From positions 558,001 to 622,000 of the forward strand of contig VTFK01000136.1 of assembly GCA_009617715.1 (NCBI GenBank): DNA of 64,000 nt, in the 5' to 3' direction. The notes below the pieces were generated by a model. That model searched no databases. It was not told the origin of the DNA and was given only the letters and a program-made list of their open reading frames with translations. Shown here piece after piece: positions 1-11,545 of this stretch. This DNA comes from Plectrocnemia conspersa (taxonomy: Eukaryota; Arthropoda; Insecta; Trichoptera; Polycentropodidae). The position numbers and the translations under genes were made by a program. The stretch's first letter is position 1; each line of letters opens with the position of its first letter.

Positions 1-1879
1 TAAATTATATAATATAATATAAAAATTTACACAAAATTAAAAACGCGTAATATATAAAATTTATTACCTAAAATATTTGGAAATACAGCAAAAATGTTTT
101 ATTTTTGCTAATGAACAAACTACTCACTAGCTGAAGAAACGCAGTACAAAACAATTAATAAATAGTAACCTTTTAACGCTAATTAATTAAATAAATATCA
201 ATTTAAATATAAAAAATACATAATAAATATATTATTGAATCTCAAAACTAGTGCACCTGTACAAAGACAAACTGTACAATTTGTATGGTTGATAATTATG
301 GGAAACTTTCGGTTGAATTCTCCGTGTTTTTTTTATTTTTCACAATTCAAAAAAATGTGCTTCTCATTAAGGTTGCGAGGTCAGGGCTCCCTAGATTCGT
401 CTATTGCCGGAAGAGGCCACGAAAGTGTACCGCCTTTCATTAGCATAAGTATGCAGGTGTGACCGTAGAGAGTTCGCCAATAGACAATGTTATTGCTACA
501 GCTGTAGTCGCGGTATTTGTTTCATCTCCAAACGTGGAAAGTTGGGTGACGAGCCACGTGCTGTGAGGGCGAATCAAAAAGTCTGTTTATAATTCAGACA
601 TTCAATAAAATAATAAAAAAGGAATAAGATAAAATCTTGTCATATAAAATCTAAAATATTTTATATGCACTTAACGTTAATTATGATTTTAATCACCAGA
701 ATCACAATAATAACTGTGATTTAACTTTTAATATATTAGTTTACTAAACATCACTTTACCTACTTTATAAAAATGTCTACAATAAAATACAAAGCACCGT
801 TTAATATGAATATTTCATTTGAGTTCATTATAAATAATTGCATTTATTTTAAGCTTAGTTAAATTTTAAAACAGAAACGGCACACAATTGCAAATCACGT
901 TATATATATATTTAATTACATGCACCTCTGTTTATTTATTAGTTAACTACCAAAGTGTATCGTTAGCTAAAATTTCATGCTGAAATTTATTGAGCGTGAA
1001 ACTATTGTTTTTATGATGTTCATAATCTGCTGAGATATAATCTAAGTTTCATAATATTATGCATAATTTATTTAAAGCACGTCTCGTACGTGCACATACA
1101 ATCAACTGTGCATATGATAGCTATAGCTTTTAAAATGATAATGGACGGTTTCTTCGACGTCTTGAGGAATTGTTGTCTTAACAGTTTCAATGACCTCGTT
1201 TGTTTTCAGCTTCAGTCAGACTAGAATTTATATACGTACATATGTATGTATGCGGTATTGTAATTATGCAAATTGTTTTAAACTTTCACGCGTAACACAA
1301 AACCGAAAGGAAGTCATCATGTCAGACTTTTGGCGGCATTCGATCGACATAATTCGCGGTTAAGCCTCGGCTTAAGGACATCCTGCAGAACCAGTCGAGA
1401 GTTTATTTTAGTTCATTGCCCGATTGCCGTCGAGTTTGGTCGGCGAAAAAAAAACGAAATGTGCATTAGGCACTCAAGATGTATGCAAAAGCGAACGAAA
1501 AGACTTGAACATCATAACTAGAATTGGCAACCAAATATTTTTTATACTAAATTAAAATATTTGCTACAAAAAATTTCCAACATGACTTTAAATGTTGTTT
1601 TTATAAAAATAGTTATATTATTATGTCGGGCTTTATAAAAAAAATCCCTTAAAAATTGATTGATAATACTGTTCTGTATAAATATAATACTTTATATGGG
1701 CACATTAACTCTTTCAATGTGTAGCAGATGAACTACACTTTATCTTAAATGAACAACATTTCATGAAACTTTAAATTCACAATCACTATGACACTATTTA
1801 ATATCATTAAGTGCTTTATTATATTCAATAGTTTCAGAGAGGCACAAACTGATCAAATATGATATTATGAAGTACTCAC
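1..1879. other. AT-rich DNA downstream of the poly-Asp exon
   Basis: This should be intron, or contain the remaining exons, of the minus-strand gene whose coding exon ends at 1880. I could not place a convincing next exon. Two stretches are less AT-rich (about 350-480 and 1290-1500). The second contains a possible acceptor (TTCTGCAG, minus strand, near 1379) that would add only about two codons before a stop. A 16-bp palindrome, TTAAGCCTCGGCTTAA, lies near 1360-1375. Nothing else is recognisable. Confidence 0.4.
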
Positions 1880-1917
1880 CATCTTCGAAGGCATCTTCAA
1901 TGTCATCGTCATCATCA

Positions 1918-1949
<32 letters not shown>

Positions 1950-2114
1950 ATCAGATGCTGGTGCTGGTACGGCAGGCTGAGCAGTCTGGCGACCGCCCTG
2001 AGCCACCTGGAGGGCCTGAGGGGCCGCAGGGCCCTTCTTGGCGACAATTGGCGAGCCCTGCGTCAGAGCTATCGCCGTACAGCTGATCAACAGGAATATA
2101 AAGGCGATTTTCAT
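1880..2114 (-). CDS. Coding exon of a secreted poly-aspartate protein
   Basis: I do not recognise this gene. The exon encodes 78 codons plus one base. Residues 1-20 are a clear signal peptide (MKIAFIFLLISCTAIALTQG). About 35 residues rich in Ala, Pro, Gln and Val follow, then a run of 17 aspartates using eight GAC and nine GAT codons, then IEDAFEDG. I chose the ATG at 2114, not the upstream in-frame GTG, because the AG of a strong splice acceptor (T-rich tract, then TTTATAG) ends at 2127 and the ATG begins 12 nt into the exon. The exon closes at 1880 with a consensus donor (GATG|GTGAGT). Reading through the donor gives only a short unconvincing tail. Signal peptide plus acidic tract suggests an extracellular, perhaps cation-binding protein; that role is inference. 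Later exons were not found. Confidence 0.72.
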
Positions 2115-2954
2115 ATTTACACGCACCTATAAATAAAAAAAAAGGAATTCATTGTTAATCAAGTCAAAAGAGGCTGTGAAGCGAGCTTGCGTGCGACCTT
2201 TGCAAGGTCAACGCCATCGAACCCTTCGGTCATTTTCGATAAACAGTGTTTCATATCTTTGTTATTTTTATATATAATAACAGGGTTATTAAAATTGATT
2301 AGCTTAATGACATGATCATAAAAAAGCTGCAAGATTTATTTTTTTAAATTAATAATTTTTTAGCACATTTACAATTTTTTAATAGTTACTCTATTCCAAA
2401 AGTCGATTATTTAGAACAGTTATATAAATATGAATAAAACTTTAGTTATCTTTATTATATATATTTTATATTTATCTAAGAATTTATTACAAAATTACAA
2501 AAAATATTTTTATTAAATAATATTACTCAAAATAAGTTCAGAAGTAATAAGCATAAATTTAATTTAAAATCGTGTTTACACTATTAATATTAGGATTTAG
2601 CTTATATTGAAACATATATTCAACAAAAAAATATGTATTAAAAAAACGTTGTTTAAATTTTGATATATAAAATAATTAGTGAAGAAAATAAATTAGGATA
2701 AATATTAAAAAAATTAAATAATATTTACAATTCTATCATAGAGTTTATTGGTTTGCCTGTACATAGAGAGTTAATTGTTTAATAACATTAATCTTATAAA
2801 TAAAATTTATGTATGTTTTAATTAGGAATATTAGAATATTTCGTTTGTCTACGTTTCGACCACCAATGCTGGGGGCATTATCTAACAACCCAAAAAGCTA
2901 AATAATCCGGTAAAAACTTAGATTTTTCGCGAGTATAATTATTTTTGAAATTCC

Positions 2955-3110
2955 GGGATTTATCGCGATTTTTGCTTACTTGTATTCTATATTTCGGTCG
3001 TGATTTTCCGGCCATGATCATCAACTAAAGTTGCGAATAATTCATGATCATGGCCGGAAAATCACGGCCGAAATATAGAATACAAGTAACAAAAAAATCG
3101 CGATGTATCC
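2955..3110. repeat. Long near-perfect inverted repeat (hairpin or MITE-like)
   Basis: Two arms of about 66 bp (2955-3020 and 3045-3110) are reverse complements with only a few mismatches and one indel. They flank a 24-bp spacer. The inner arm ends are TGATCATGGCCGGAAAATCA and its complement. It lies immediately before a (TA)n tract, as often happens with TA-targeting MITEs, but I see no clear target duplication or superfamily signature. Confidence 0.8.
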
Positions 3111-3116
3111 CTAGAG

Positions 3117-3221
<105 letters not shown>

Positions 3222-4172
3222 AAACAATTTTTAAAATATTATTATAATAATCTAGTTTTAAATTAATCAGGCTTTTTAAAAAAAATATTTACAATTTTTT
3301 AACTTTAGTTTAAAAGTATGTGACTGATGTAATAGACAACTGTCTAGTTTATTATTGATTAAAGAGTTTAATTGCAATAAATAAAATAATATTTGTAGAT
3401 CACTAGCATAACTTAAATATTGCACATTATATTTTAACACAGATTCAGATGAAAATTTAATTAATATATTTTCTTTTACATTGTTTTTCAGTCTATTTCA
3501 ACGACGTTTCACCAAAAAAATCAATTATTTATGAGTTTATATGTGATGATTATGGCAGGAAAATCAATGTTGCAATGTATGCTCAGTGACAATAATAAAC
3601 TATAGTGACAATGAAACCCATACATTATCAGGGAGTTATATGCATAAACAAATCTCTATATAAAAATACGTTTTGATGAGCTTAAGAATATAAACAAAAT
3701 ATGTTACTAGGTTAAAAACAAAATGTATAATTTTTTATAAAAAAAAACATGACAAAGTCGGATAATATGAATCTGTTTTATATGTTAGAAGTTTAGCCCT
3801 TTGAATGAATGATTAGTAATAGTAATAGAATAATGTGCTTTGCTTATAGTTCATATCCTGCATAGTTATTAATCACCGCAGATGAGTGGAGCTCTTTGTG
3901 CTAGTTTCGAACGCGGATTTGTCCGAAACTTTCGCGTCGATTTTCCACGAAAGCTTTAACGGTACATGAAAAAATCAACAACCAGCTGCACACTCTTATC
4001 TTTGTCATCCGAACAGCCTTCGAACGAGCAACTTTACCCAAGAGGTTAATCAACTCTACAGCGATATAAACGCACGGTCATTGTCAAAGCCAGTCTATCT
4101 CGTCGATCACCAAACACTGCACTTTCGGAAAATCGGAAAATTACCACCGTACATTGTTTTCATATTGCTTAC

Positions 4173-4321
4173 CTTCGACACTGGTCCGAACGAGAGGAAA
4201 TTTCAACAATACAGAGAATGATATCACTAATCACTGACGAGCATCAACTCGCCGTTTCGTACTCGAATGTGTTCGTACTACTACGGATCGGCGAGGTGTT
4301 TGCCGCGACGCGCTTTCAAGT
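4173..4321 (-). other. Non-coding first exon (5' UTR) of the poly-Asp gene
   Basis: The exon is inferred from a TATA box 37 nt upstream, an Inr-like TTCACTT with its A at 4321, and a strong donor GAAG|GTAAGC at 4173/4172. It is CpG-rich compared with its surroundings. It contains a five-codon upstream ORF (ATG CTC GTC AGT GAT, then TAG) that could dampen translation. The transcription start is approximate. Joining to the exon at 2126 is inference from compatible splice sites on the same strand. Confidence 0.5.
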
Positions 4322-4350
4322 GAAATAGCGGTCCAGGCGCCCGCCCGGCT

Positions 4351-4382
4351 CTTTTATACAGTTACGTCACGGGCACCACGTG
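4351..4382 (-). promoter_or_regulatory. TATA box with CRE-like site and E-box
   Basis: On the minus strand a TATAAAAG box occupies 4358-4351. Immediately upstream is GTGACGTAAC (4370-4361), matching a CREB/ATF site (TGACGTAA), and upstream of that a CACGTG E-box (4382-4377). Order and spacing fit a regulated core promoter for the exon starting near 4321. Confidence 0.6.
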
Positions 4383-5339
4383 ACCTTGGTCCGGTGTCTA
4401 TTCGCGACGGGGTGGGGGTAGAAGCTCCTCTCTCGAGTTTCCACGCGGCCTCAACTTTTCCCAGGCTGAAGATGCTCGTCTGTCTAAGAACTTGTTGGAG
4501 ACGTGAACTCAAGGATGAAACACGTGTTTTTTTTAGTGTATAGAATAATGATGATGATAAAAATAATACTTTTTTGGTATACATAATAATAGGTATAACT
4601 ACTTTAACAAGTAACAAAAAATATAAATATTTCGAGCTAAGATAGCACACGAAACTATGTTTAAATAATATTTTTGGTGAATAACCAGAAATATGTATTT
4701 TACATTAGGTTCTAAAATATGTTTTTCTTTAAAGCTTTTGAGTTATCTGTTAAAATAAATTAGTAAACGTATGTATGTATGTTTCATTAATTTTTAAGAC
4801 ACTCCTGCCTTCCTCTGATGTACAATAAATATATATTGTAATATATGGAATGGCATCCGTTACAATTTTTGACCAATTACACTTTAGAAAAAAAAATGAA
4901 AATATAGTTTTCCTCTGTATGAAAAAAAACTAAGCATCGTCTTTAGGTCTAATGTAAAACTAAGATACCTCTAATATTAGAATAAAGCCAAGCATTACAT
5001 TAATTTTAAATGCATTTAATAAATCAAATAAAAATGTGCTATTGATTTTATATTTTTGCTTTTAAAGAACCGCCTTCAATTAAAAAATTATGTTTATTTT
5101 TATATTAAATCGCAATATAAAAATCTATATTAATATACATAGTATATGAACATATGTAAAATTATTTAAAATTTGTTATTAGATTTTTGACTCAACATGT
5201 TATGCTTTCTATTTTATAATCCATTATTATAATATAAAATTTAAAACGCAGCTATAATTTTTTATACAATATGTGTCAGAATAATTTTTAAATAATCAGT
5301 GGTTACACATTAAATCAGTACTGATACTTATAGTGACGT
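4383..5339. other. Intergenic AT-rich DNA
   Basis: The first 140 bp are GC-richer and belong to the upstream promoter region of the poly-Asp gene, with a second CACGTG near 4521. The rest is AT-rich sequence in which I see no gene or repeat. Confidence 0.4.
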
Positions 5340-5730
5340 TTAAAAAATAGCGAATACCGAAATGCCAAAATGACAAATAGCGAATACCGAAATAACGAAA
5401 TTTCTAATATAACGAATCTTCAATTTGTCCGCGAAAACTTTCATACAAAATGTTTTCATTGTAACGAAGACTGATCTCAGTATAACGAAATATTTTGATC
5501 CGAATTTAAGAATGACGTTACAACTAGACACTCAAAATTATTTTACAAAAAACTACAAAAATGATCTGTCAATATTATAAGAGGATATTTTGATGCTGTA
5601 GTAATATTGTAATTAAAAATAAAAAAAAAAAATATATCATCTTCTTTACATTTAATATAACAAATTTTCAGTATAACGAAATTTTTTATTCTTTATCGTG
5701 AGCTTCGCTATACTGAGATTTCACTATATA
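5340..5730. mobile_element. pogo/Tigger-like MITE remnant
   Basis: The motif TATAACGAA recurs in one orientation (near 5411, 5481 and 5672) and inverted as TTCGCTATA at 5704. The right end has a subterminal hairpin, CAGTATAACGAA (5669-5680) against TTCGCTATACTG (5704-5715), followed by GAGATTTCACTA and TA-rich DNA. On the minus strand this reads as TAGTGAAATCTCAGTATAGC, the style of a pogo/Tigger terminus. A similar sequence, CTGATCTCAGTATAACGAA, starts at 5471. A short duplicated block (AATAGCGAATACCGAAAT) lies at 5346-5394. No transposase remains and exact ends are uncertain. Confidence 0.45.
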
Positions 5731-5879
5731 TATAAATTATATATTCTATAGAGCAAATAATTATATCAGTCGTTCCTTAGCCGTTGAAATATAAGTACGT
5801 CTTTTAATATATTATATCTGTATTGGTGCACATCTGGACTCTATATTTTAATAAAATAAAGAAAATAGGCCACAAAATA

Positions 5880-6740
5880 TACGATGACAGAATTATTACT
5901 AAGTAAACATTTTTTTATAATATCGCATGCTATGCGAATTTCTTTTAAAATCGGCAATTTCGACCACTAAAGGGATTTGTGTAGTGGTAGGTGATTCATA
6001 AGATGGTTTCAAAAAAATCGAACGAGAAAAAAAATACCAATAATAGTCCTGGTTGTGTGAGACCAGCAAAGATACACGCAAATACAACTCAAACTATCTA
6101 TCAGTTGGCCAAGAAACTAAAACAGTCCGATTCAACAATGCATAGACACATTAAAAATATATGGAAGGCTTGGAGATAAGTTGTATTGATTCCACACGAA
6201 TTGCGCGAAGAAAACAAGTTAGTGCGTATCCGCATATTCCAAGAGCTTCTGTATCTTGAAGCTGATCGCCTTTTCTCAATTATTTGATAACCAGAGATAA
6301 GAAACAGATGTTGTACTACAACAATCGTTGTAAAAGAACCTACCACAAAGCCCAGGCTCAGTTTAAAAAAATTTTTGTGCGAATGGTGAGGTTGCAACCT
6401 GACAAAACAACAAAGTCTTGCATCGTTTGGATAAGGAGGTTTGCACCAGTCAACAGAAGTCGAATAATTCTACAACATGACAATGCGCGTCCTCATGTGA
6501 CGAAATTGACTATATAAAATCAAGGAACTTGCCTGGAAGGTTTTATATTATCCACTTTATTCTCCGCATCTTGCTCCTTCTGATTACCATTTTTTTCGAT
6601 GGATGTAACACTTCCTAGACAAAAAGAAAACAAAATTCAGACGATGTGAAATAGAGGCTAGAGGAATATTTTGCATTAAAACCTTAAAAATGTTATGCTA
6701 ATGAAATTAAAATAATATTTATTTTAATTTGTTATAAAAA
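5880..6740 (+). pseudogene. Decayed mariner transposase
   Basis: A broken Tc1/mariner transposase that would cut and paste DNA at TA sites if intact. The N-terminal helix-turn-helix part is at 5991-6179 (residues such as QLAKKLKQSDSTMHRHIKNI). A middle part is at 6284-6517, ending in LQHDNARPHV, which holds one catalytic aspartate. In another frame, YSPHLAPSDYHFF at about 6559-6597 holds the last one. The two aspartate codons lie 103 nt apart, two short of the 105 expected for the mariner DD34D spacing, so an indel separates them. Several stops and frameshifts make it inactive. Terminal inverted repeats were not identified. A relative lies at 55.4-56.1 kb. Confidence 0.8.
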
Positions 6741-6744
6741 TAAC

Positions 6745-8915
6745 ATTTATTTTAGGATTACTGTTTTTACATTTAATTAAAATTAAATCATTTTTATTGT
6801 ATAATATAATATTTTCGAATCAAATAATGCAATATTTTTTTTTAATATTTAATAAATAATATTCATATAATCAATCAAAAATCTACCCATTACTATAACC
6901 TTAAATTTGAACCATAAGTGAAAATGACAGAATTGACGTTTATACCATATAAAATGATTATGTCTACTACCGTTATTAAAAAATATAGATCAAACCTATT
7001 TTTCTTGAATAATGACCAACAGAACAATATAATTCACAAGTCACTGTTTCGAAATAATAATGCTTTTTTTTTATATTTGTTTTATTGTTACTAATAACAT
7101 ATTTTGTTGAATATTCCTTTGTTATAAATAAATAAATGTATTAAGTTCAAATGTAAATAAAACATATTTAACAACTTCTTTGCTATTTTAAAATGATTTA
7201 ATTAGATTAAAAATAAGCTACAGTTATTTTAAGTATATGCACGATTTGGTCATTTAAACACATCTGGGCCATTTCCCGGAACATTTTAACTAACGAGGTT
7301 GTAAAAAGAAATGGCAATGAACTTGAAAAACATGCACTGATTTTTACATTCAGATGAATATAAAAAATGCCTTAATGATAACAGATAAAAAGATACAATT
7401 CCACAGTGAAATGAGTCAATCATGCGTGTTCATTAGTAGCATATATGAAACTCACTAGAAGAAAGCTCCGTATCGAGTTGCATAAAAGAGCTATAAAAAT
7501 TATCTATCGATAGAAGAAAGTATTGATTCATCATAAGCACGCCAGCGATTCTCAAGCGTGAGAATTAATAAAAATCGCACACTGGTTTACATGCGATGAT
7601 TGAATAAGGTTAAAAATATTAATGCAATTAGGTTTTTATTTCTTTCTCATTATAATTGGGTAGAAGAATATTGATTGTTTCCTTTTAATGAGAGATATTA
7701 TTATAATCATGGTTTGTGATTGATCCGACGCGAGCATAAAGTGAAATGGCTCTCACGACTCTTGAGTAAAATCTAGTTCAATCTAATCACACCGATGGAC
7801 GTTTTGAAATCGATTCCTGTTGGCAAACAACCATTGGTTCAGTTTTCTAAAAATACACCCAGTTTTGCTAGCCAACCTTAACGGTCTTGGATCAACGCCT
7901 GAGTGAAATTTATGCGACATTTATAATCACGACAGCTATCATTAATAAATAATCTATTACCAAATTTTTATTTTTAGAATTCTGTTGCTCCACTTTTAAA
8001 AATTCTATATTTATTTTAATTTAAAGCCAAATTTTTTTACGTCATATTATAAGTATTGATATCGAAATTATTAGCACATATGTAATGGAATATCAAGTAC
8101 CAAATTCAGCAATGTAATCGAACATTTATTTTGAAGGACTCTAAATAAAACATGTATCGATTACTTAGTTAACTAAATAATACTGACATTTAAAAAAGGT
8201 TAAATCATTGTCTATAAAATATTTGTTCTCAAACATTTTTAATTTTAAGATTTACTTTTTGTTGATATTGTGTATTTTTTATTTATTGGATTTAAATAAT
8301 ATATTTGAAGTTCAGTTTTGATTATATATTTGATTATTATTATTATTATTATTAAATAATACAACAAAAATAACCGTTCAATATACAAGTAAAGCAATAT
8401 TACGTTTAATCGTAATTATGTGTCAAAAATCTTCTTTTACAGTATTATTATAAGTCAACATAAATATAAGTATTCTTGAAAAAAATATTTACTACAAATA
8501 CATTTTAATAACAATTTAAGCACAATTTCTATATTATTTACTTATTTATTGCTTATTCTCTGTGAAAATAAAATATATCATGGTATATCCTTAAGCAAAA
8601 TAAAATTAATTTTTATATTTGTATGTATTTTTATCTCTATAAATTCATTATAGTTTTAAATATATTTTAATTTAATTTTATCAACCCCAAAGAAAAGCAA
8701 ACTTACTAGTTAAAATTGCAGAGAAAATAAAAGTAAAAATAATGTGTAAAACATCAAGGAAACCGAGTATTAAAACCGAACTAAATAAAGCTAAGAAAGA
8801 GTTATGACAAACCATTAGTGACATAAAGAATCAATCAATACATGACTATCTAAAAACATAACTGCAACGAAAATCACAAGTTGTTTTCTTTGAAAAGCAA
8901 TAAAAAAATCGCCCA
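6745..8915. other. AT-rich DNA, no gene seen
   Basis: No coding frame, RNA gene or terminal-repeat structure was recognised. A short (TTA)n tract occurs near 8333-8352. Confidence 0.4.
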
Positions 8916-9146
8916 TTAACCCTTTCACCGCGGATGGCTTCTATAGAAGTCATCAAAAAAAATCGACAGTACTCATTGAACACCTAAAGGTCCCATAAGC
9001 TTTTGAACCTAATCATATGATTATTTAGTATAATTTCAGGCGGTAAATCACTTGAATTTATTGAACCATAATATTTTTTTAAATATTGCGTGAATAAGTG
9101 CCCCCCACATATTAACAAATTTAGAAAGCCGTGGTTAAAGAGTTAA
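8916..9146. mobile_element. piggyBac-like MITE
   Basis: TTAA at 8916-8919 and 9143-9146 fits the fixed piggyBac target duplication. The 223-bp element between them has terminal inverted repeats: CCCTTTCACCGCGG at the left, and the complement of CTCTTTAACCACGG at the right (11 of 14 positions match). It has no coding capacity, so it would be a non-autonomous derivative. Confidence 0.65.
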
Positions 9147-9474
9147 ACTATAAAATGGCAAATTAGTAAGATATAATAAATAAAAAGCCATCGCGTTCTC
9201 TGATTTTCTAGAAAATTAAGAAGAAGAAGAAAAGTCATTTCTGAAAGCACCACATGAACTCGATTACTCTTTAAACAAAAAAATCAAAGTTGATTCCATA
9301 ATTAAATATAGCCTTAGCCTCAAAAAAGCTTCTGTGGATAATTTAATTACAGTAAAGGCGCTTAAAGAACTATCGGAAAATTATATAATAATAATTACTA
9401 ACATTTTTTCAACGCAATAATATGACTCCAATGTTTCCCAACACAATGGAATGTTAGTCTCCAACAGTGGCGTA
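9147..9474. other. AT-rich spacer
   Basis: A short spacer between two transposon remnants. No features recognised. Confidence 0.3.
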
Positions 9475-9535
9475 GCTATGGGGTGGGCCGCGCCGGGCGG
9501 CACTTTCTTGGAGGCGGCATATTCGCAATGCGATC
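9475..9535 (+). mobile_element. Solitary hAT-like terminal fragment
   Basis: The sequence begins CAGTGGCGTAGCTATGGGG and continues with a short GC-rich block, unlike its AT-rich surroundings. CAGTGGCGTAGC is a common terminal sequence of hAT-type elements. No matching opposite end or target duplication was found nearby, so this is probably a truncated end. Confidence 0.45.
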
Positions 9536-10336
9536 GACTAGTGTGGTTCTTAACCCTGAATGCACTAAAACATATATAAATCCTTAATAATAACTAATTT
9601 ATTATTTTAAGAAATGCTGATTTTGTGACCATGTACTATAATTACTTTATATATGTACATCTTTATTAGTAAAAATATTTACTAAAATAATGAAAAGATT
9701 TAGAAGAAAAATATGTTTTTGCTACTTTTCACATTGCAATTTTATACATCCATTCTTTAACAATTATCTCAAGTAAATTTAACGTTAAATAATATATCAA
9801 CAATATTTCTCACGCGTATAAATCATCTTATTATAACAGTAAGCACCATGCATAAGAGAAGGTCGTCTGTCAATTGAACAGTTTTATATTTCAAGATCAA
9901 TTCCTCGAAACGAAACGGCACAATGGCGTGTTGAGCATGCGTGATGCATTACACATTAAACCGCTTTTGCATTCGCGCATTCCATAATTCGCGAACAAAA
10001 CGCTCATTTCATACAGTTATAAGTGGACGATAAAATTCTTAATGCCACTTTTGAAGATGCGACAGTCACGCGTTTTAGATTGATTGTCTGTCATTTCACG
10101 GGTTATCGTTGTGTTAAATTGTTAACAACTCGGAAGAACGACACGCTCTGAATGCCCGATTTGACTCCCTTATAACCGTTTGCGACGTTCTGAAAACACT
10201 TGCAATTATAAATCTTGCCAAAAAAAAAGTAACCGACAAGATGATTTAATGGTCTGTTAGAAGTGAGAGTTTCATTGCATGAATGAATTTACAGAACACG
10301 CCCCCATTTACTTAGATAGAATTTATCTTGTTCGAT
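9536..10336. other. AT-rich DNA with a slightly CpG-richer core
   Basis: About 9850-10200 is less AT-rich but holds no open frame that I recognise. Confidence 0.3.
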
Positions 10337-11545
10337 ATTTATTTATTAAAAGTTCAACTATCGTGACTTGACAGTAGAGTCTCCAATTCGAGTAATCGAG
10401 TACTCGATACTCGAGTATTTTTGTCTATTTTTCAAGTACTTGATAATCGAGTTTTTGAAAATTACTCGATTAATACTCGAAATTGAAAAATTTTGAAATA
10501 TTTCAGAAACAAAAATAACTTTAACTCGGTCCGGTAAAGGTTAATGTCATGCTTTTATTTGGCGTTTATGCCCGAAGTCCCGAGTTAGAGCGGTTACTAT
10601 CAGGTATAATTTTTTCATAGTTCCATAGTTGCATAGTTCCGGTCGTCGGCTATGTTAGTGGGTACGACGGAGAAATTTCTTTTGTGTTTTCTGTTCGACA
10701 GTCCCAACTTATCTAATTTATGGCAATGAACAATAAGAAATATCAACAAAATTTTTTTTTAGGTTTTATGACTATGCAGTTGTAGCGTAAAGTGTTGTAA
10801 ATTGTTTATACTGATCCCTCAGCTTAAAATATAAATCAAAACAATTGTGTGTTTTAAAGGCATTTAAAGTAAAGTCAGTTCTTTGCGAACCGTTTAGCTC
10901 TAGAGTGAAAGGGATTCACCCAAATACATCTTTGAAGGATATAGATTTAAATTCTTCGCATTAATCAGAAGGAGTAGAATATTGTATATTGTTAAGAAAA
11001 AAAATCTATTCAAGAAGAATTACAAAATGCTATTTTGTCAATAGTTGAAGGAAATAAGAGAAAAGCAGAGAAGGGAATGAAAGAAGAGAACATAAAAAGA
11101 GAGTTAAAAAAATTTATATCTATAAAAAGCGAACAGATATAAATTAGAAGCCTTATCCAACGCGTTAATGACAATAAGACCAACATCAACAGCAATGGAA
11201 AGGTTTTTTTCCATAACGGGAATAATAAAACCAAAGGTTAGCAGTAATATTAAATTCGAGACACTTTTTTTGCATTATTGTTTTAAAAAAGTATGTTCGT
11301 GAAGTTAAAATAATTGTAAAAAAATGAACATACTAAGTATTTTATTTATTTATTTATATGTGCACGAATTTGAATAATAGCTATTTTGGTACATTTGGTA
11401 AATACTCGAAAGTACTCGAGTACTCGAGTATTTTAAAATTTTAATATTCGATACTCGAGCAGTTGATGGTTCGAGTAATTGGAGACTCTACTTGACAGAC
11501 TACCCCAATGCTTCCTGATGATCTTTCATGCACGTACGTATACAT
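10337..11545 (-). mobile_element. LINE 3' tail fragment split by a hAT insertion
   Basis: Outside the hAT element, 10337-10374 and 11499-11545 join into a sequence that resembles the 3' tail of the LINE at 29.4-31.1 kb: TTTA-rich tail, then CTATCGTGACTTGACAG, then CCCCAATGC, against ACCATCGTGACCTGACAG and CCCAATGC there. It is therefore a second, truncated copy of that LINE's 3' end in the same orientation. Confidence 0.6.
10375..11490 (+). mobile_element. Internally deleted hAT transposon with 8-bp target duplication
   Basis: A 1,116-bp element with terminal inverted repeats TAGAGTCTCCAATT at both ends. It is flanked by identical 8-bp target duplications, CTTGACAG (10367-10374 and 11491-11498). 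An 8-bp duplication is diagnostic of the hAT superfamily. Subterminal regions are packed with ACTCGA/TCGAGT motifs, the likely transposase-binding sites. Inside, on the plus strand, about 10990-11300 retains the transposase C-terminal dimerisation region in broken frames (RPTSTAMERFFSITG and LFLHYCF). The N-terminal and catalytic parts are missing, so it is non-autonomous. Confidence 0.85.

Noticed and set aside
1330..1521. Candidate next exon of the poly-Asp gene
   Set aside because: The only acceptor-like site joins in a phase that gives a stop after two codons, and nothing else supports it.
1865..2047. Minus-strand frame with a Thr/Met run
   Set aside because: A shifted-frame reading of the aspartate codons; the signal peptide and splice sites support the other frame.
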